From assembly GCA_045649825.1 (NCBI GenBank), contig JAZRQO010000028.1, forward strand, positions 26,152 through 90,151: a DNA stretch of 64,000 nucleotides, in the 5' to 3' direction. The position numbers were made by a program, and so were the translations under genes. This document shows positions 26,293 through 35,180 of this stretch, piece by piece (the first letter of the stretch is position 1; every line of letters starts with the position of its first letter). This DNA comes from RGIG9115 sp045649825 (lineage in GTDB: Bacteria > Bacillota > Clostridia > UBA1381). The notes under the pieces were generated by a model. That model saw only the letters and a list, made by a program, of their open reading frames with translations, did no database searches and was not told the origin of the DNA.

Positions 26293-26315
26293 CCTTTTTA
26301 AAGGAGTGTGACATA

Positions 26316-26621
26316 ATGGTAAAGCATGTTATATTATGGACTCTTAAAGATGAGTTTTCAGAAAGCGAAAAGAAGCAGATAAAAAAAGAAATGAAAGAAG
26401 AACTTGAGGGACTGGTTGGAAAAGTGCCGGGACTAATTGATATGAAAATCTATACCAATGGTCTTGAAACCTCAAAAAATGCCGAGGTAATGCTGGATTC
26501 TACCCTGGAAAGCTTTGAAGCATTAAAGGCTTATGCTATCCATCCCGAACATGTTAAAGTCGCAGACGAAAAGGTCAGGCCTTATACTGCATCAAGAAGC
26601 TGCCTTGATTTTGAGATTTAA
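26316..26621 (+). CDS. Dabb family (stress-responsive alpha/beta barrel) protein
   Basis: A 101-residue protein beginning VKHVILWTLKDEFSESEKKQ and containing VGKVPGLIDMKIYTN, DSTLESFEALKAYAIHPEHVKVA. This is the dimeric ferredoxin-like Dabb fold. The conserved HPEH stretch is typical. Members range from plant stress proteins to ring-cleavage-like enzymes, and no substrate can be assigned. ATG at 26316 is preceded by AAAGGAG nine bases upstream. Own promoter and terminator, so monocistronic. Confidence 0.88.
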   Translation: MVKHVILWTLKDEFSESEKKQIKKEMKEELEGLVGKVPGLIDMKIYTNGLETSKNAEVMLDSTLESFEALKAYAIHPEHVKVADEKVRPYTASRSCLDFEI

Positions 26622-26626
26622 CCCCA

Positions 26627-26656
26627 AAAAAATCAACCCGTTCGGGTTGATTTTTT
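26627..26656. terminator. Bidirectional terminator between Dabb and nucleoid-associated protein genes
   Basis: AAAAAATCAACCCG / CGGGTTGATTTTTT, a 14-bp stem with a two-base loop and T tails on both strands. It serves the two convergent genes. Confidence 0.92.
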
Positions 26657-26659
26657 ATG

Positions 26660-27667
26660 TCAGGATTTGTTTATTATTTCCCTTATATTATTGAGTTCAA
26701 TCGTTACTGTTCCGTCACCATTTTTTGTTATAACCATATTATCGCCGTCGCGGTAAAATTCTGCAGGAAGGAGTATTTCAATTTCGTTGTCAGTTACGAT
26801 TTTTATCTTCTTATTTGCCTTTTTTGTTATGTACTCCACTCGTTCTATCGCCTCGGGTACCGCTGCGGCTCTTATTTTTTCTTCAAACTCCGCTTTTGCT
26901 GCAGGCGCTGCACCGAAAACCGCTTCTGTGATTTTAGAAACCTCAACCGTTTTTTCGTCTATGGGAGTTTCTTTAACTACCTTTTTTATTCTCGCATCAG
27001 TTTCAATAGTGTCGCCCCCGTATTCCTCGGACACTTTTTTTGCAATCGTTTGAACTTTGGAATATGTTTCACTCACTGAAAGTTCTGATTCACATTCGAG
27101 AAGCACCTCGGACATAAGGTTTAATCTGTCGCCATTTACGGTAACATTCTTACCTTTAAACCTGATTTCAAACCCGTCAAGCTCTATAAATGCACACTCT
27201 GAAAGTTTCTGTGTGGCAGGGGGTAAAATAGCATGGAAGCTTATAATCTCATTTTTTATTTCGTCATTATCTCTTACAATTTTATGAGAAATCCCCGATT
27301 TGTTATCGCATTTTAAAACTGCAATATACTTTCTTTCGTGGATTATACACTCACAAACTATTATATCTGAAGCAAGAGAAATTTCGCCCTGAGCTATCCC
27401 CTCCTGGAGCTTTTCTGCAACTGTTCTCGAAAACTCTGCAAAATCGGTATTTCCCTCTTTGTACTCCTTCACATGATACTTAAATCCGCTGTTTGATGCA
27501 AATGTGCCTTTTCTGAGGGTGGCATCATCAAAAAGCTTTTCAAGATGAGCTATTATAAATGCTCCCGTTGCACCTTCCGACAAGTCAAGCTCCGATGAGG
27601 AATACATTGAAGTATCAATTCCCGGTGCAATTATATGAAGTATCGCCTTATTAAGTGTAATTATCAT
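26660..27667 (-). CDS. Nucleoid-associated protein, NdpA/YejK family
   Basis: A 335-residue protein: MIITLNKAILHIIAPGI, ELDLSEGATGAFIIAHLEKLF, FAEFSRTVAEKLQEG and SLASDIIVCECI. The N-terminal half shows the pattern of the 37-kDa nucleoid-associated protein family, which binds double-stranded DNA in proteobacteria. The Firmicute members are less studied. The C-terminal third holds VEYITKKANKKIKIVTDNEIEI. ATG at 27667 with AAAGGAA upstream is used; the longer frame overlaps rodA. Follows rodA by four bases. Confidence 0.75.
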   Translation of the reverse strand: MIITLNKAILHIIAPGIDTSMYSSSELDLSEGATGAFIIAHLEKLFDDATLRKGTFASNSGFKYHVKEYKEGNTDFAEFSRTVAEKLQEGIAQGEISLASDIIVCECIIHERKYIAVLKCDNKSGISHKIVRDNDEIKNEIISFHAILPPATQKLSECAFIELDGFEIRFKGKNVTVNGDRLNLMSEVLLECESELSVSETYSKVQTIAKKVSEEYGGDTIETDARIKKVVKETPIDEKTVEVSKITEAVFGAAPAAKAEFEEKIRAAAVPEAIERVEYITKKANKKIKIVTDNEIEILLPAEFYRDGDNMVITKNGDGTVTIELNNIREIINKS

Positions 27668-27671
27668 CTGT

Positions 27672-28793
27672 TTATTCCTTTCTGTTTTCACTTTCAAATA
27701 TATTCCTGCTCCGTGCAATACTAAGCACCACACCGATGCAGATAAAATTCGTTACCATAGAGCTGCCGCCATAGCTTACAAACGGCAGCGGAATACCCGT
27801 AACAGGCATAAGTCCCATACACATTCCTATATTTTCAAACGTATGAAAAAAGAGCATAGCTCCTATTCCGGTGCAAACATATCTTCCAAAAAGAGTATCC
27901 GACCTTTGAGCAATAATTATTATACGGATAATAATAAACATTAATAAAAGTATTACTGCTAAAGCACCGAAAAAACCAAACTCCTCCGAAAATGAGCTGA
28001 ATATAAAATCTGTATGCTTTGCCGGAAGATATCCGTTTTGAGTAGAAATTCCCCGAAGATAGCCATTACCAAGCAAGCCGCCGGACCCAAGTGCGGTTTT
28101 TGACTGAATAACATTGTACCCTCCGCCTGTAGGGTCTGCTTCAGGATTTAAAAAAACCGTAATCCGCTTTTTCTGATAATCGCTTAAAACCCTATATATA
28201 ACAGGCAGTGATGCACCGCCAAATCCTATGACGGGGATATAAATTTTAGGCGACAGTCCGCCAACAAACAAAACACCTGCAAAAATCACTGCAAACACCG
28301 CACCTGTTCCAAGGTCGGGTTGAAGCAAAATTAAACCAAGAGGCAAAGCTAAATGCAAAATAAGACCGCCAAGAACGGGTAATCTGTTAATTCCGCTTTC
28401 AACTTTTGACATATGTGCTGAAAGAGTTATTATAAATCCAAGCTTTGCAAACTCTGATGGCTGTATACTTATACCGAATATTTTTATCCAGCTTTTAGAC
28501 CCCCATACACCTGTTATACCTGCAATAAGAACAATTAATAGCATTATAATGTAACCTGCAAATATAAACCAGGCAAACCTCTTATAAAGCCCGTAATCCA
28601 TATACGCGGCAACAATCATCAGACAAAATCCAAAAACAGCTGCTACGACCTGAACAGTTATTGCCGAGTTGCTCCCTGAAGTTCTTGTTGCAGAATACAC
28701 CGCAAACAAACCCGCAATACAAAGCAGTACCACGGCTATTATAAGTCCACGGTCAACCTTCCCTTTAACACAAAAGCTTCCCGTTTTCTTCAT
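27672..28793 (-). CDS. rodA: RodA/FtsW/SpoVE family peptidoglycan glycosyltransferase
   Basis: A 373-residue SEDS protein with about ten membrane helices. Markers are SWIKIFGISIQPSEFAKLG (the W and PSE region), LLQPDLGTGAVF, SKTALGSGGLLGNGYLRG, FIFSSFSEEFGFFGAL and GIPLPFVSYGGSS near the C-terminus. These are family-wide, including the putative catalytic Asp in QPDLGT. SEDS proteins polymerise lipid II with a class B PBP. RodA is preferred over FtsW or SpoVE because there is no division or sporulation cluster next to it; this is a soft call. Confidence 0.88.
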   Translation of the reverse strand: MKKTGSFCVKGKVDRGLIIAVVLLCIAGLFAVYSATRTSGSNSAITVQVVAAVFGFCLMIVAAYMDYGLYKRFAWFIFAGYIIMLLIVLIAGITGVWGSKSWIKIFGISIQPSEFAKLGFIITLSAHMSKVESGINRLPVLGGLILHLALPLGLILLQPDLGTGAVFAVIFAGVLFVGGLSPKIYIPVIGFGGASLPVIYRVLSDYQKKRITVFLNPEADPTGGGYNVIQSKTALGSGGLLGNGYLRGISTQNGYLPAKHTDFIFSSFSEEFGFFGALAVILLLMFIIIRIIIIAQRSDTLFGRYVCTGIGAMLFFHTFENIGMCMGLMPVTGIPLPFVSYGGSSMVTNFICIGVVLSIARSRNIFESENRKE

Positions 28794-28802
28794 ATAAAAA
28801 TC

Positions 28803-29450
28803 CTACCTCATTAAAATTTCTGAGAGCTCCCCAACGTTATCGGCGATATAATCCGCACCTGCGGATTCAAGTTCGTTTTCTTCTGCAAAGCCAAATCGCA
28901 CCCCTACAGAGGCTATGTCGTTATCCTTGGCACCTTCTATATCCATCTTTCGGTCCCCTACCATAACCATAGAGGAAATATTCTCTTTGCCGTAATGGTT
29001 TACTGCACGTTCAACGATTATTGATTTACCAATATGCAATTCGTCAAAGGACGGACCGAAAACTTCATCAAAGTATTTAAGTATGTCAAAATGCTTTAAT
29101 ATTTCTACCGCATAAACATATGGTTTTGAAGTAACCACCGCCATCTTCTTACCCGATTTTGCAAGGTGCTGAAGAACTTCGGGAATACCAGGTAATATTT
29201 CATTTTCATACAAGCCAACTGTTGAAAACCGTTCTCTGTATTTTTCCACTGCCCTGTCGGCATCAGCTTCATTCATGCCATAAATACCCATAAAGGATTC
29301 CTTCAGGGGCGGGCCTATAAACGGGGTAAGCTTATCGTTGTCAGTCTCTTTTATTCCAAAGCTTTCAAGAGCATACTGAACACAGGTTGTTATACCTTTT
29401 TTCGGATTTGTAAGCGTTCCGTCAAGGTCGAAAAAAATTATATCAAACAT
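28803..29450 (-). CDS. HAD superfamily hydrolase, phosphoglycolate phosphatase-like
   Basis: A 215-residue HAD phosphatase. Motif I is FFDLDGTLTN (nucleophile Asp), motif II KKMAVVTSKP, motif III the lysine in GKSII, and motif IV MVGDRKMDIEGAKDND. The helical cap sits between motifs I and II (PFIGPPLKESF). The family hydrolyses small phosphoesters such as 2-phosphoglycolate or pyrophosphate; the exact substrate is not predictable. It precedes rodA by nine bases in the same operon. Confidence 0.9.
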   Translation of the reverse strand: MFDIIFFDLDGTLTNPKKGITTCVQYALESFGIKETDNDKLTPFIGPPLKESFMGIYGMNEADADRAVEKYRERFSTVGLYENEILPGIPEVLQHLAKSGKKMAVVTSKPYVYAVEILKHFDILKYFDEVFGPSFDELHIGKSIIVERAVNHYGKENISSMVMVGDRKMDIEGAKDNDIASVGVRFGFAEENELESAGADYIADNVGELSEILMR

Positions 29451-29508
29451 AAAAAATCACCATATCTATAGTATACGATATTTTAAATCCAAAGTCAATA
29501 CTTTAATA

Positions 29509-29535
29509 AAGGGATTGCATATTACGCAACCCCTT
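29509..29535 (-). terminator. Probable terminator after the histidine kinase gene
   Basis: AAGGGATTGC / GCAACCCCTT, 10-bp imperfect stem, followed on the minus strand by an A/T-rich but broken T tract, so termination strength is uncertain. Confidence 0.55.
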
Positions 29536-29544
29536 AAATATTAC

Positions 29545-30966
29545 TTATGCAAGCTCCAATGAGAATGTAAAAGTTGTAATCCTTACTGAGCTTCCTTCTT
29601 TTGCTTCGTGGCTGTCTACCCATATACTCTGCTTATGAAGCAGCATAATGTTTTTCACAAATGAAAGTCCAAGCCCTGCACCTGATGAACTGTTTGTTCT
29701 TGAGGTGTCGGTTTTATAAAACCTATCAAATATATGGGGTAACTCTGATTTCTCTATTCCACTGCCAAAATTACCTACACTGAAATATGCTTTTTTCTTA
29801 TCCATCCACATTTTGATTTCTATCGTTGTGCCCTGATAACTGAATTTAATCGCATTATCAATAAGGTTGATAAGCACTCTCTGAATTGCATCCCTGTCGG
29901 CACATACCTTTATGCTGTCGAGGGCAAAATCCACATTAAGCTCAAGCTCTTTATCGCAAATTTTCTGCTCTAATCCAATTATACAAAGGCGTACAAGCTC
30001 AACAAAATCAAACTCACTTACCTTCAGCTTATATTCCCTGCCCGACATTTTGCTCATTTCAAGCATATCGGTAACAAGCTTTTTAAGCCTATCAGATTCA
30101 CCAAGGACTATTTTTAAATATTCCTCCTGCTTCTCAGGCGGAATTGTTCCGTCAAGGATTCCTGAAACAAATCCCGAAATACTCGTCATAGGAGTACGAA
30201 GCTCGTGGGAAATATCGCTTATAAATCGGTTTCGCATATCGTCAAGCTTTTGGAGCGAATCCGCCATAAAGTTGAAAGAGGACGCAAGCTGCCCTATCTC
30301 GTCGCTGCTGCCGACAATAATTCTCTCATCAAAATTCCCTGCCGCAATATCGAGCACTGCGCTGTTTAATCTGTTAAGCGGTGCTGATATTTTTGCTGAC
30401 TGATAATAAACAAGAGCAAATGCCAAAAGTATTGCAACAGAGCCTATAAGCAGCACCCAAAGAAGAACACTGCCTGCCATTTCAGACAAGTTTGGAAGGG
30501 GTGTATTAATGTACACACCGCCTATGGGAGTGCCGTAATAGTCAAGGGGTACTGCTGCCGTAAGCACCTTTCCCTTATATGCATCGGAAAAACGTGAAAT
30601 ACTCCTCAACATTTTACCTTCATAAACCGCTTTAACATAATCAGGTGGTATACTCTCTATATCTTCATTTGTAGATTCAATAATAATACCGTCAAGATTT
30701 GCAACAACAATATCTGCATCGAGCATTTCCGACCAGTTTTCCAGTGTTTCAACATAGTACTTTCTTGAACGCACGTTATTGTTTTCTATCTGAAGATAGC
30801 CCGTCAAAGTATTTATATTACGGGAAAACTTAATTGAAAGCTCATATTGCCTGTCCGCTACATTGTCGGTTACAATCACCGCAAAAGACGCACATATGCT
30901 TAAAAACACAAGGAGTATAACAACAACATTTGTCCAGAAAAGTCTTGAAAATATACTTTTGAACAT
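29545..30966 (-). CDS. Two-component sensor histidine kinase
   Basis: A 473-residue membrane kinase. TM1 spans about residues 13-33, an extracytoplasmic sensor about 34-165, and TM2 about 166-190. HAMP follows (SAKISAPLNRL...GSSDEIGQLASSFN), then dimerisation/phosphoacceptor FISDISHELRTPMTSISG with the histidine in SHELRTP. The ATPase has N box NLIDNAIKFS, G1 VGNFGSGI, F box HIFDRFYKTD and G2 GAGLGLSFVK. It should autophosphorylate and pass phosphate to the response regulator directly upstream. The stop of the regulator abuts its start. Confidence 0.95.
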   Translation of the reverse strand: MFKSIFSRLFWTNVVVILLVFLSICASFAVIVTDNVADRQYELSIKFSRNINTLTGYLQIENNNVRSRKYYVETLENWSEMLDADIVVANLDGIIIESTNEDIESIPPDYVKAVYEGKMLRSISRFSDAYKGKVLTAAVPLDYYGTPIGGVYINTPLPNLSEMAGSVLLWVLLIGSVAILLAFALVYYQSAKISAPLNRLNSAVLDIAAGNFDERIIVGSSDEIGQLASSFNFMADSLQKLDDMRNRFISDISHELRTPMTSISGFVSGILDGTIPPEKQEEYLKIVLGESDRLKKLVTDMLEMSKMSGREYKLKVSEFDFVELVRLCIIGLEQKICDKELELNVDFALDSIKVCADRDAIQRVLINLIDNAIKFSYQGTTIEIKMWMDKKKAYFSVGNFGSGIEKSELPHIFDRFYKTDTSRTNSSSGAGLGLSFVKNIMLLHKQSIWVDSHEAKEGSSVRITTFTFSLELA

Positions 30967-31653
30967 TTATCTTACCTCAAATTTATATCCTACTCCCCAT
31001 ACGGTTTTAAGCTGCCAGTTTCCCTCAACGCCTTCAAGCTTTTCACGAAGACGTTTAACGTGGACATCAACCGTTCTTGAATCACCGAAATAATCAAATC
31101 CCCACACCTCTTCAAGAAGCTGCTCACGGGTATACACACGGTTGGGATTTGAAGCAAGGAAATATAAAAGTTCAAGCTCTTTAGGCGGAATTTCGATTAT
31201 ATTACCTGTTATTTTAAGCTCGTAATTTGAAAGATTGATAGAAAGATTCGGGAACACGATTTCTTTCATTGTCTGAGTATCTTTTGCCTCAAAACGTCGA
31301 AGAACTGCCTTCACACGTGCCACAAGCTCCTTCGGCTCAAATGGCTTTACCATATAATCATCCGCACCAAGCTCAAGACCGAGAACCTTATCGAAGGTTT
31401 CACCCTTTGCAGTGAGCATAATTATGGGAATATTACTGATTCTTCTGATTTCACGGCACACCTGCCAGCCGTCCATTTCAGGCATCATAATATCTAAAAT
31501 CACGATTGAAGGTGCATCCTCTTTGAACATTTTAAGAGCCTTCGCTCCGTCAGGAGCTACAGAGGTTTTAAATCCTTCTTTTTCTAAGTACAGCCTTATA
31601 AGCTCGGCAATATGTGCATCATCATCTACAATAAGAACCTTATTATTAGCCAT
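30967..31653 (-). CDS. OmpR/PhoB-family response regulator
   Basis: A 228-residue regulator. The receiver domain has KVLIVDDDAHIAEL, the phosphoacceptor Asp in SIVILDIMMPEMDGW (about residue 53) and conserved T and K (MLTAKGE, DYMVKPF). A winged-helix output domain follows from about 130 (IEIPPKELELLYFL, REQLLEEVWGFDYFGDSRTVDVHVKRLREKL). Cognate partner of the kinase gene immediately downstream; signal and regulon unknown. GGAGAAATTCAT precedes the ATG at 31653. Confidence 0.96.
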   Translation of the reverse strand: MANNKVLIVDDDAHIAELIRLYLEKEGFKTSVAPDGAKALKMFKEDAPSIVILDIMMPEMDGWQVCREIRRISNIPIIMLTAKGETFDKVLGLELGADDYMVKPFEPKELVARVKAVLRRFEAKDTQTMKEIVFPNLSINLSNYELKITGNIIEIPPKELELLYFLASNPNRVYTREQLLEEVWGFDYFGDSRTVDVHVKRLREKLEGVEGNWQLKTVWGVGYKFEVR

Positions 31654-31751
31654 ATGAATTTCTCCTTTCGTATATTAATGGTTAAATTTTATAATTTTAC
31701 ATATATTCTATAAGTTTATTATATCATAAAGGCAAAAAATAATAAATACAC

Positions 31752-31780
31752 TTGATAAATTTTTTATAATATTATATAAT
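31752..31780 (+). promoter_or_regulatory. Promoter of ychF
   Basis: TTGATA (31752-31757), 17-base spacer, TATAAT (31775-31780), giving an AT-rich leader of about 70 bases before ychF. Confidence 0.72.
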
Positions 31781-31859
31781 AAAATTAATAAAAAATTCAT
31801 AATTAAGGTGTTTTTTAGCAAATTAACCATTATAATATCTGATGTTGGAGGATAAATAT

Positions 31860-32954
31860 ATGAAGCTTGGTATAGTCGGACTTCCGAATGTTGGAAAATC
31901 CACTCTTTTTAATGCAATAACAAAAGCAGGCGCAGAATCTGCAAACTATCCGTTTTGTACGATAGAGCCGAACGTGGGCGTGGTTGATGTTCCTGACGAG
32001 AGAATTGACCGTTTGGCTGAGATGTACAACCCCAAAAAGATAACACGTGCATATATTGAATTTGTTGATATTGCAGGTCTTGTTAAGGGCGCAAGCAAAG
32101 GCGAAGGTCTTGGTAACAAGTTCCTTTCACATATTCGTGAGGTAGATGCAATAGTTCACGTCGTAAGATGCTTTGAAGATACAAATATCACTCACGTTGA
32201 AGGTACAGTTGACCCTATACGTGATATTGAAACAATCAATCTTGAGCTCGTTTTCTCCGACGTGGAAATGATTGAACGCAGAATTGACAGAACTAAAAAG
32301 GCTATGAAAGGCGACAAAACTCTCGCTGCAGAGCTTGCTTTATTGGAACGCGTAAAAGAAACTCTTGAAGAGGGCAAGCCTGCGAGAAGCCTTGACTATA
32401 CTCCCGAAGAAGCGGCTATTATGAAAGAAATTGCCCTGATTTCAATGAAGCCTGTTATATATGCGGCAAACGTGGCAGAGGGCGATATGGCAAATGATAT
32501 TGAGAATAATGCATTTGTTAACCGTGTAAAGGAATTTGCGGCAGGCGAAAATTCTGAAGTAATGGTTGTTTCTGCCCGAATAGAAGAAGAAATTTCCGAG
32601 CTTGAAGGCGAAGAAAAGCAGATGTTCCTTGAAGAGCTTGGCATGTCGGAATCAGGTCTTGACCGTTTAATCCGTGCAAGCTATAAGCTCCTTGGTCTTA
32701 TAAGCTACTTAACTGCAGGCGAGCCTGAGGTACGTGCCTGGACCATAACAAACGGAACAAAGGCTCCACAGGCGGCAGGTAAAATTCATTCAGATTTTGA
32801 ACGTGGATTTATCCGCGCGGAAGTCGTTGCATACAACGACCTTATGGAGTGCGGAACAATGGCGGCGGCAAAGGAAAAGGGACTTGTCCGCTCCGAGGGT
32901 AAGGACTATGTTATGAAAGATGGAGATATAGTTCTTTTCCGATTTAACGTTTGA
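31860..32954 (+). CDS. ychF: Redox-regulated ATPase YchF (Obg family)
   Basis: A 364-residue P-loop protein: KLGIVGLPNVGKSTLFNAIT (G1), FVDIAGLVKGASKGEGLGNKFL (G3) and the altered G4 NVAE that makes the family prefer ATP to GTP. The C-terminal TGS-like domain (FNV end, LIRASYKLLGLISYLTAGEPEVRAW) is intact. YchF binds ribosomes and affects oxidative-stress and translation-fidelity responses. ATG at 31860 with GGAGG upstream; the longer frame at 31842 is unlikely. The stop overlaps the next start (ATGA). Confidence 0.96.
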   Translation: MKLGIVGLPNVGKSTLFNAITKAGAESANYPFCTIEPNVGVVDVPDERIDRLAEMYNPKKITRAYIEFVDIAGLVKGASKGEGLGNKFLSHIREVDAIVHVVRCFEDTNITHVEGTVDPIRDIETINLELVFSDVEMIERRIDRTKKAMKGDKTLAAELALLERVKETLEEGKPARSLDYTPEEAAIMKEIALISMKPVIYAANVAEGDMANDIENNAFVNRVKEFAAGENSEVMVVSARIEEEISELEGEEKQMFLEELGMSESGLDRLIRASYKLLGLISYLTAGEPEVRAWTITNGTKAPQAAGKIHSDFERGFIRAEVVAYNDLMECGTMAAAKEKGLVRSEGKDYVMKDGDIVLFRFNV

Positions 32955-34141
32955 TGAGCAAACAATCAAAATTTTTCGGCGGCGATAGAACATACCTCTA
33001 TATCGCCGCCGTCTTGTTAATTATTCACTGCGTTGTATGGATGTTTTCAGGGAACTCCCCTTTAGCTCCCAATCCATATAACTCATACGTACTTCAGGCA
33101 GAGGCGTGGAAAGACGGAAGCCTTGACTTAGGACGAGGCTTCGGGCATCTTGAACTTGCAGAGTATGACCACAGGTTCTTTGTAAGCTTTCCCCAGTTCC
33201 CGGCTATGTTCTACTTCTTATTCGTACTCCCTGGGCTTCCCGTTCCCGAAGGACTAATTGCTCTCGGCTTTGCAATCGTAGGTGCAATGCTATGCTATAG
33301 TATAGGTAAAACGGCAGGACTAAGCCGAAATTTTGCTTTTGTGCTAAGCCTTGCTATGACCTGCGGCTCTAATATGCTTATGGTTTCGGTTACTCCCTGG
33401 GTGTGGTTTATTGCACAAAATATGTGCTTTACATTAACGGTGGCTGCTCTTTATTTTGCTCTTAAGAAAAAGCCGTTTTTGTGCTTTTTATTCTGGGCTT
33501 TTGCCATAGGCTGCCGACCGTTTCAGATTTTGTATTTCCCTTTGCTTTGTATGATAATCTGCCGCGACCGTGAGAGATATACCCTGTTTTTTAAAAAGCC
33601 CTATGTTTTAAGCGGAGCTTTAGTTATGGGTGTAATTTATATGTGGCTGAACTTTGCAAGATTCGGAAATGTTTTTGAATTCGGGCACACATATCTGCCT
33701 GAATTTACAGAGTCAGCCCACGGGCAATTTCATATTTCATACCTTAAAAGCAATCTGTATTCCCTTATAAGATTTCCCGAAATAATGCCCGACGGAAGCT
33801 TTAAATTCCCTGAGTTTGACGGTATGAACTTATTTATTGCAAGCCCCGTATTTGCATACGCGCTTTACTGCTACTGCAAGAAATTCAAAGTAAACAGGAA
33901 GATACGTACAACCGCACTTATAACAATAATTGCAGAGCTTTTCATTATTGCACTCCACAAAACCATGGGCGGATGGCAGTTCGGAAACAGATACACAAAC
34001 GATTGCCTGCCTCTTGCCCTCATTATAATTGCAATGTCTGACATCCGCAAAGAAAGCTATCCTGCAGGATTGTCACTTATAACACTGTACGGAATTCTCA
34101 TAAATGTTGCAGGAACAATTCTTTGCTATATAAATGCATAA
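32954..34141 (+). CDS. Multi-pass membrane protein, GT-C glycosyltransferase-like
   Basis: A 395-residue protein with about ten membrane helices. After the first helix there is an extracytoplasmic loop LAPNPYNSYVLQAEAWKDGSLDLGRGFGHLELAEYDHRF with acidic residues. That layout resembles GT39/GT-C enzymes, which use polyprenyl-phosphate sugars and keep catalytic acids in loop 1. No exact family signature is clear, so this is a topology-level call. It overlaps ychF by four bases, so translation is coupled. Followed by a terminator. Confidence 0.65.
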   Translation: MSKQSKFFGGDRTYLYIAAVLLIIHCVVWMFSGNSPLAPNPYNSYVLQAEAWKDGSLDLGRGFGHLELAEYDHRFFVSFPQFPAMFYFLFVLPGLPVPEGLIALGFAIVGAMLCYSIGKTAGLSRNFAFVLSLAMTCGSNMLMVSVTPWVWFIAQNMCFTLTVAALYFALKKKPFLCFLFWAFAIGCRPFQILYFPLLCMIICRDRERYTLFFKKPYVLSGALVMGVIYMWLNFARFGNVFEFGHTYLPEFTESAHGQFHISYLKSNLYSLIRFPEIMPDGSFKFPEFDGMNLFIASPVFAYALYCYCKKFKVNRKIRTTALITIIAELFIIALHKTMGGWQFGNRYTNDCLPLALIIIAMSDIRKESYPAGLSLITLYGILINVAGTILCYINA

Positions 34142-34147
34142 AAAAGG

Positions 34148-34177
34148 GGCTGAGCGATTGATTTCGTTCAGCCTTTT
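34148..34177 (+). terminator. Intrinsic terminator of ychF operon
   Basis: GGCTGAGCG / CGTTCAGCC 9-bp stem followed by TTTT. Confidence 0.82.
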
Positions 34178-34180
34178 ATC

Positions 34181-34208
34181 GTAGGGTTCGGCGGTTTCCG
34201 ACGAACCG
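34181..34208 (+). repeat. REP-like hairpin element, copy 1
   Basis: A 28-base imperfect palindrome: a GTAG head, then stem GGTTCG-G-CGG, loop TTT, CCG-A-CGAACC, with a conserved G/A mismatch. It matches two copies inside the nearby RAYT gene (35547-35573 and 35717-35744) in head, loop and mismatch. The outer stem changes in a compensated way (TTCG/CGAA here). Confidence 0.85.
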
Positions 34209-34287
34209 CTTATAAGGTCTTAGGATATCCTAAATATTTCGAAAAATGCTATACATTTTCCCTGCTTGTTACAGTGCCGGACGATTA

Positions 34288-35055
34288 TTAATAATCAGTT
34301 GTTAAAATTAGTAAATCTTGAATTATACAATAAAATATGCCCATATCAGCATCATAATCACCTAATGCATTAAATTCTATTTTTAGAGAAAGACTTTTGT
34401 CAGAATTAAATTCAAAATTAATATCAGATGTTGAAGGATTTATAATAGGTGATTGGTATAATAATTTTCCACTTTCATTATAAAAATTAACTTGGTATTC
34501 AGCATGTTTCATATTGTAGTTAAATTTAGGAGCCTTGAAAGTACCTTTAACTTTGGTTGCAAGTCCATTTAAAGCATAAGTAACATAGTTAGAAAATCGG
34601 TACTTATCATTGCTTATTTCTTCGCCATCGTTTAAATCAAATCCTACATAATTTTTAACATTCTCATTATACCATACAGTCCCTCTTTTTTCTGCTTTAA
34701 ACTCAGATGAATTTCCGCACTCTAAATAAGGCTTATCAAACAAATAAATTTCTTTTGCAGGTTTAACAATATCGCCTACATAAACAGTTGCCGTTTCTCC
34801 GTCCCAATGCACATCCTTGTTGAACGCCTCGCCAATTGCTCTTACAGGCAAATAAGTTGTTCCGTTATAAATAAATGGCTCAACAATATTTCCATTTACA
34901 TCTTTTGGTGTGATTTCCTCTCCATCAATTACCAATTTAACATTCATATAGACAGCATCAATCGTTTCTTGAATGTTTTTTGCAAACACCACTCCACCTG
35001 TCAGCATAGCGCCAATCAGAATGCCCGAAATTAAACCTTGTATTCTTTTTTTCAT
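34288..35055 (-). CDS. Secreted copper amine oxidase N-terminal (stalk) domain protein
   Basis: A 255-residue exported protein. A signal peptide (residues 1-25, KKRIQGLISGILIGAMLTGGVVFA) precedes a copper-amine-oxidase N-terminal stalk domain: VKLVIDGEEITP, PFIYNGTTYLPVRAIGEAFNKDVHWDGETATVYVG. The C-terminal 140 residues are beta-rich and unrecognised. Despite the name, the stalk domain has no oxidase activity and is a common surface-binding module in Clostridia. The region is visibly more AT-rich than flanking genes, suggesting transfer. Divergent from the XRE regulator with a shared control region. Confidence 0.82.
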   Translation of the reverse strand: MKKRIQGLISGILIGAMLTGGVVFAKNIQETIDAVYMNVKLVIDGEEITPKDVNGNIVEPFIYNGTTYLPVRAIGEAFNKDVHWDGETATVYVGDIVKPAKEIYLFDKPYLECGNSSEFKAEKRGTVWYNENVKNYVGFDLNDGEEISNDKYRFSNYVTYALNGLATKVKGTFKAPKFNYNMKHAEYQVNFYNESGKLLYQSPIINPSTSDINFEFNSDKSLSLKIEFNALGDYDADMGIFYCIIQDLLILTTDY

Positions 35056-35103
35056 TTTATTTTACCTCCTAATTGCCTTCTGTGAAGGCTTTTTATAGCC
35101 TGT

Positions 35104-35132
35104 ATAGTATCATATATAGCCTACTTTGTCAA
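35104..35132 (-). promoter_or_regulatory. Promoter of the stalk-domain protein gene
   Basis: Minus strand TTGACA (35127-35132), 17-base spacer, TACTAT (35104-35109). The 22-bp palindrome at 35137-35158 lies immediately upstream of the -35 box. Confidence 0.75.
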
Positions 35133-35136
35133 TACT

Positions 35137-35158
35137 TATAGACTATAATTAGTCTATA
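35137..35158. promoter_or_regulatory. 22-bp perfect palindromic operator candidate
   Basis: TATAGACTA-TAAT-TAGTCTATA is a perfect inverted repeat 22 bases before the XRE gene start and beside the divergent promoter. It contains a possible -10 (TATAAT) for the regulator gene, so binding would block that promoter. Proposed target of the XRE protein by position. Confidence 0.6.
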
Positions 35159-35180
35159 AAATTTATATGAGGTAGAAAAA

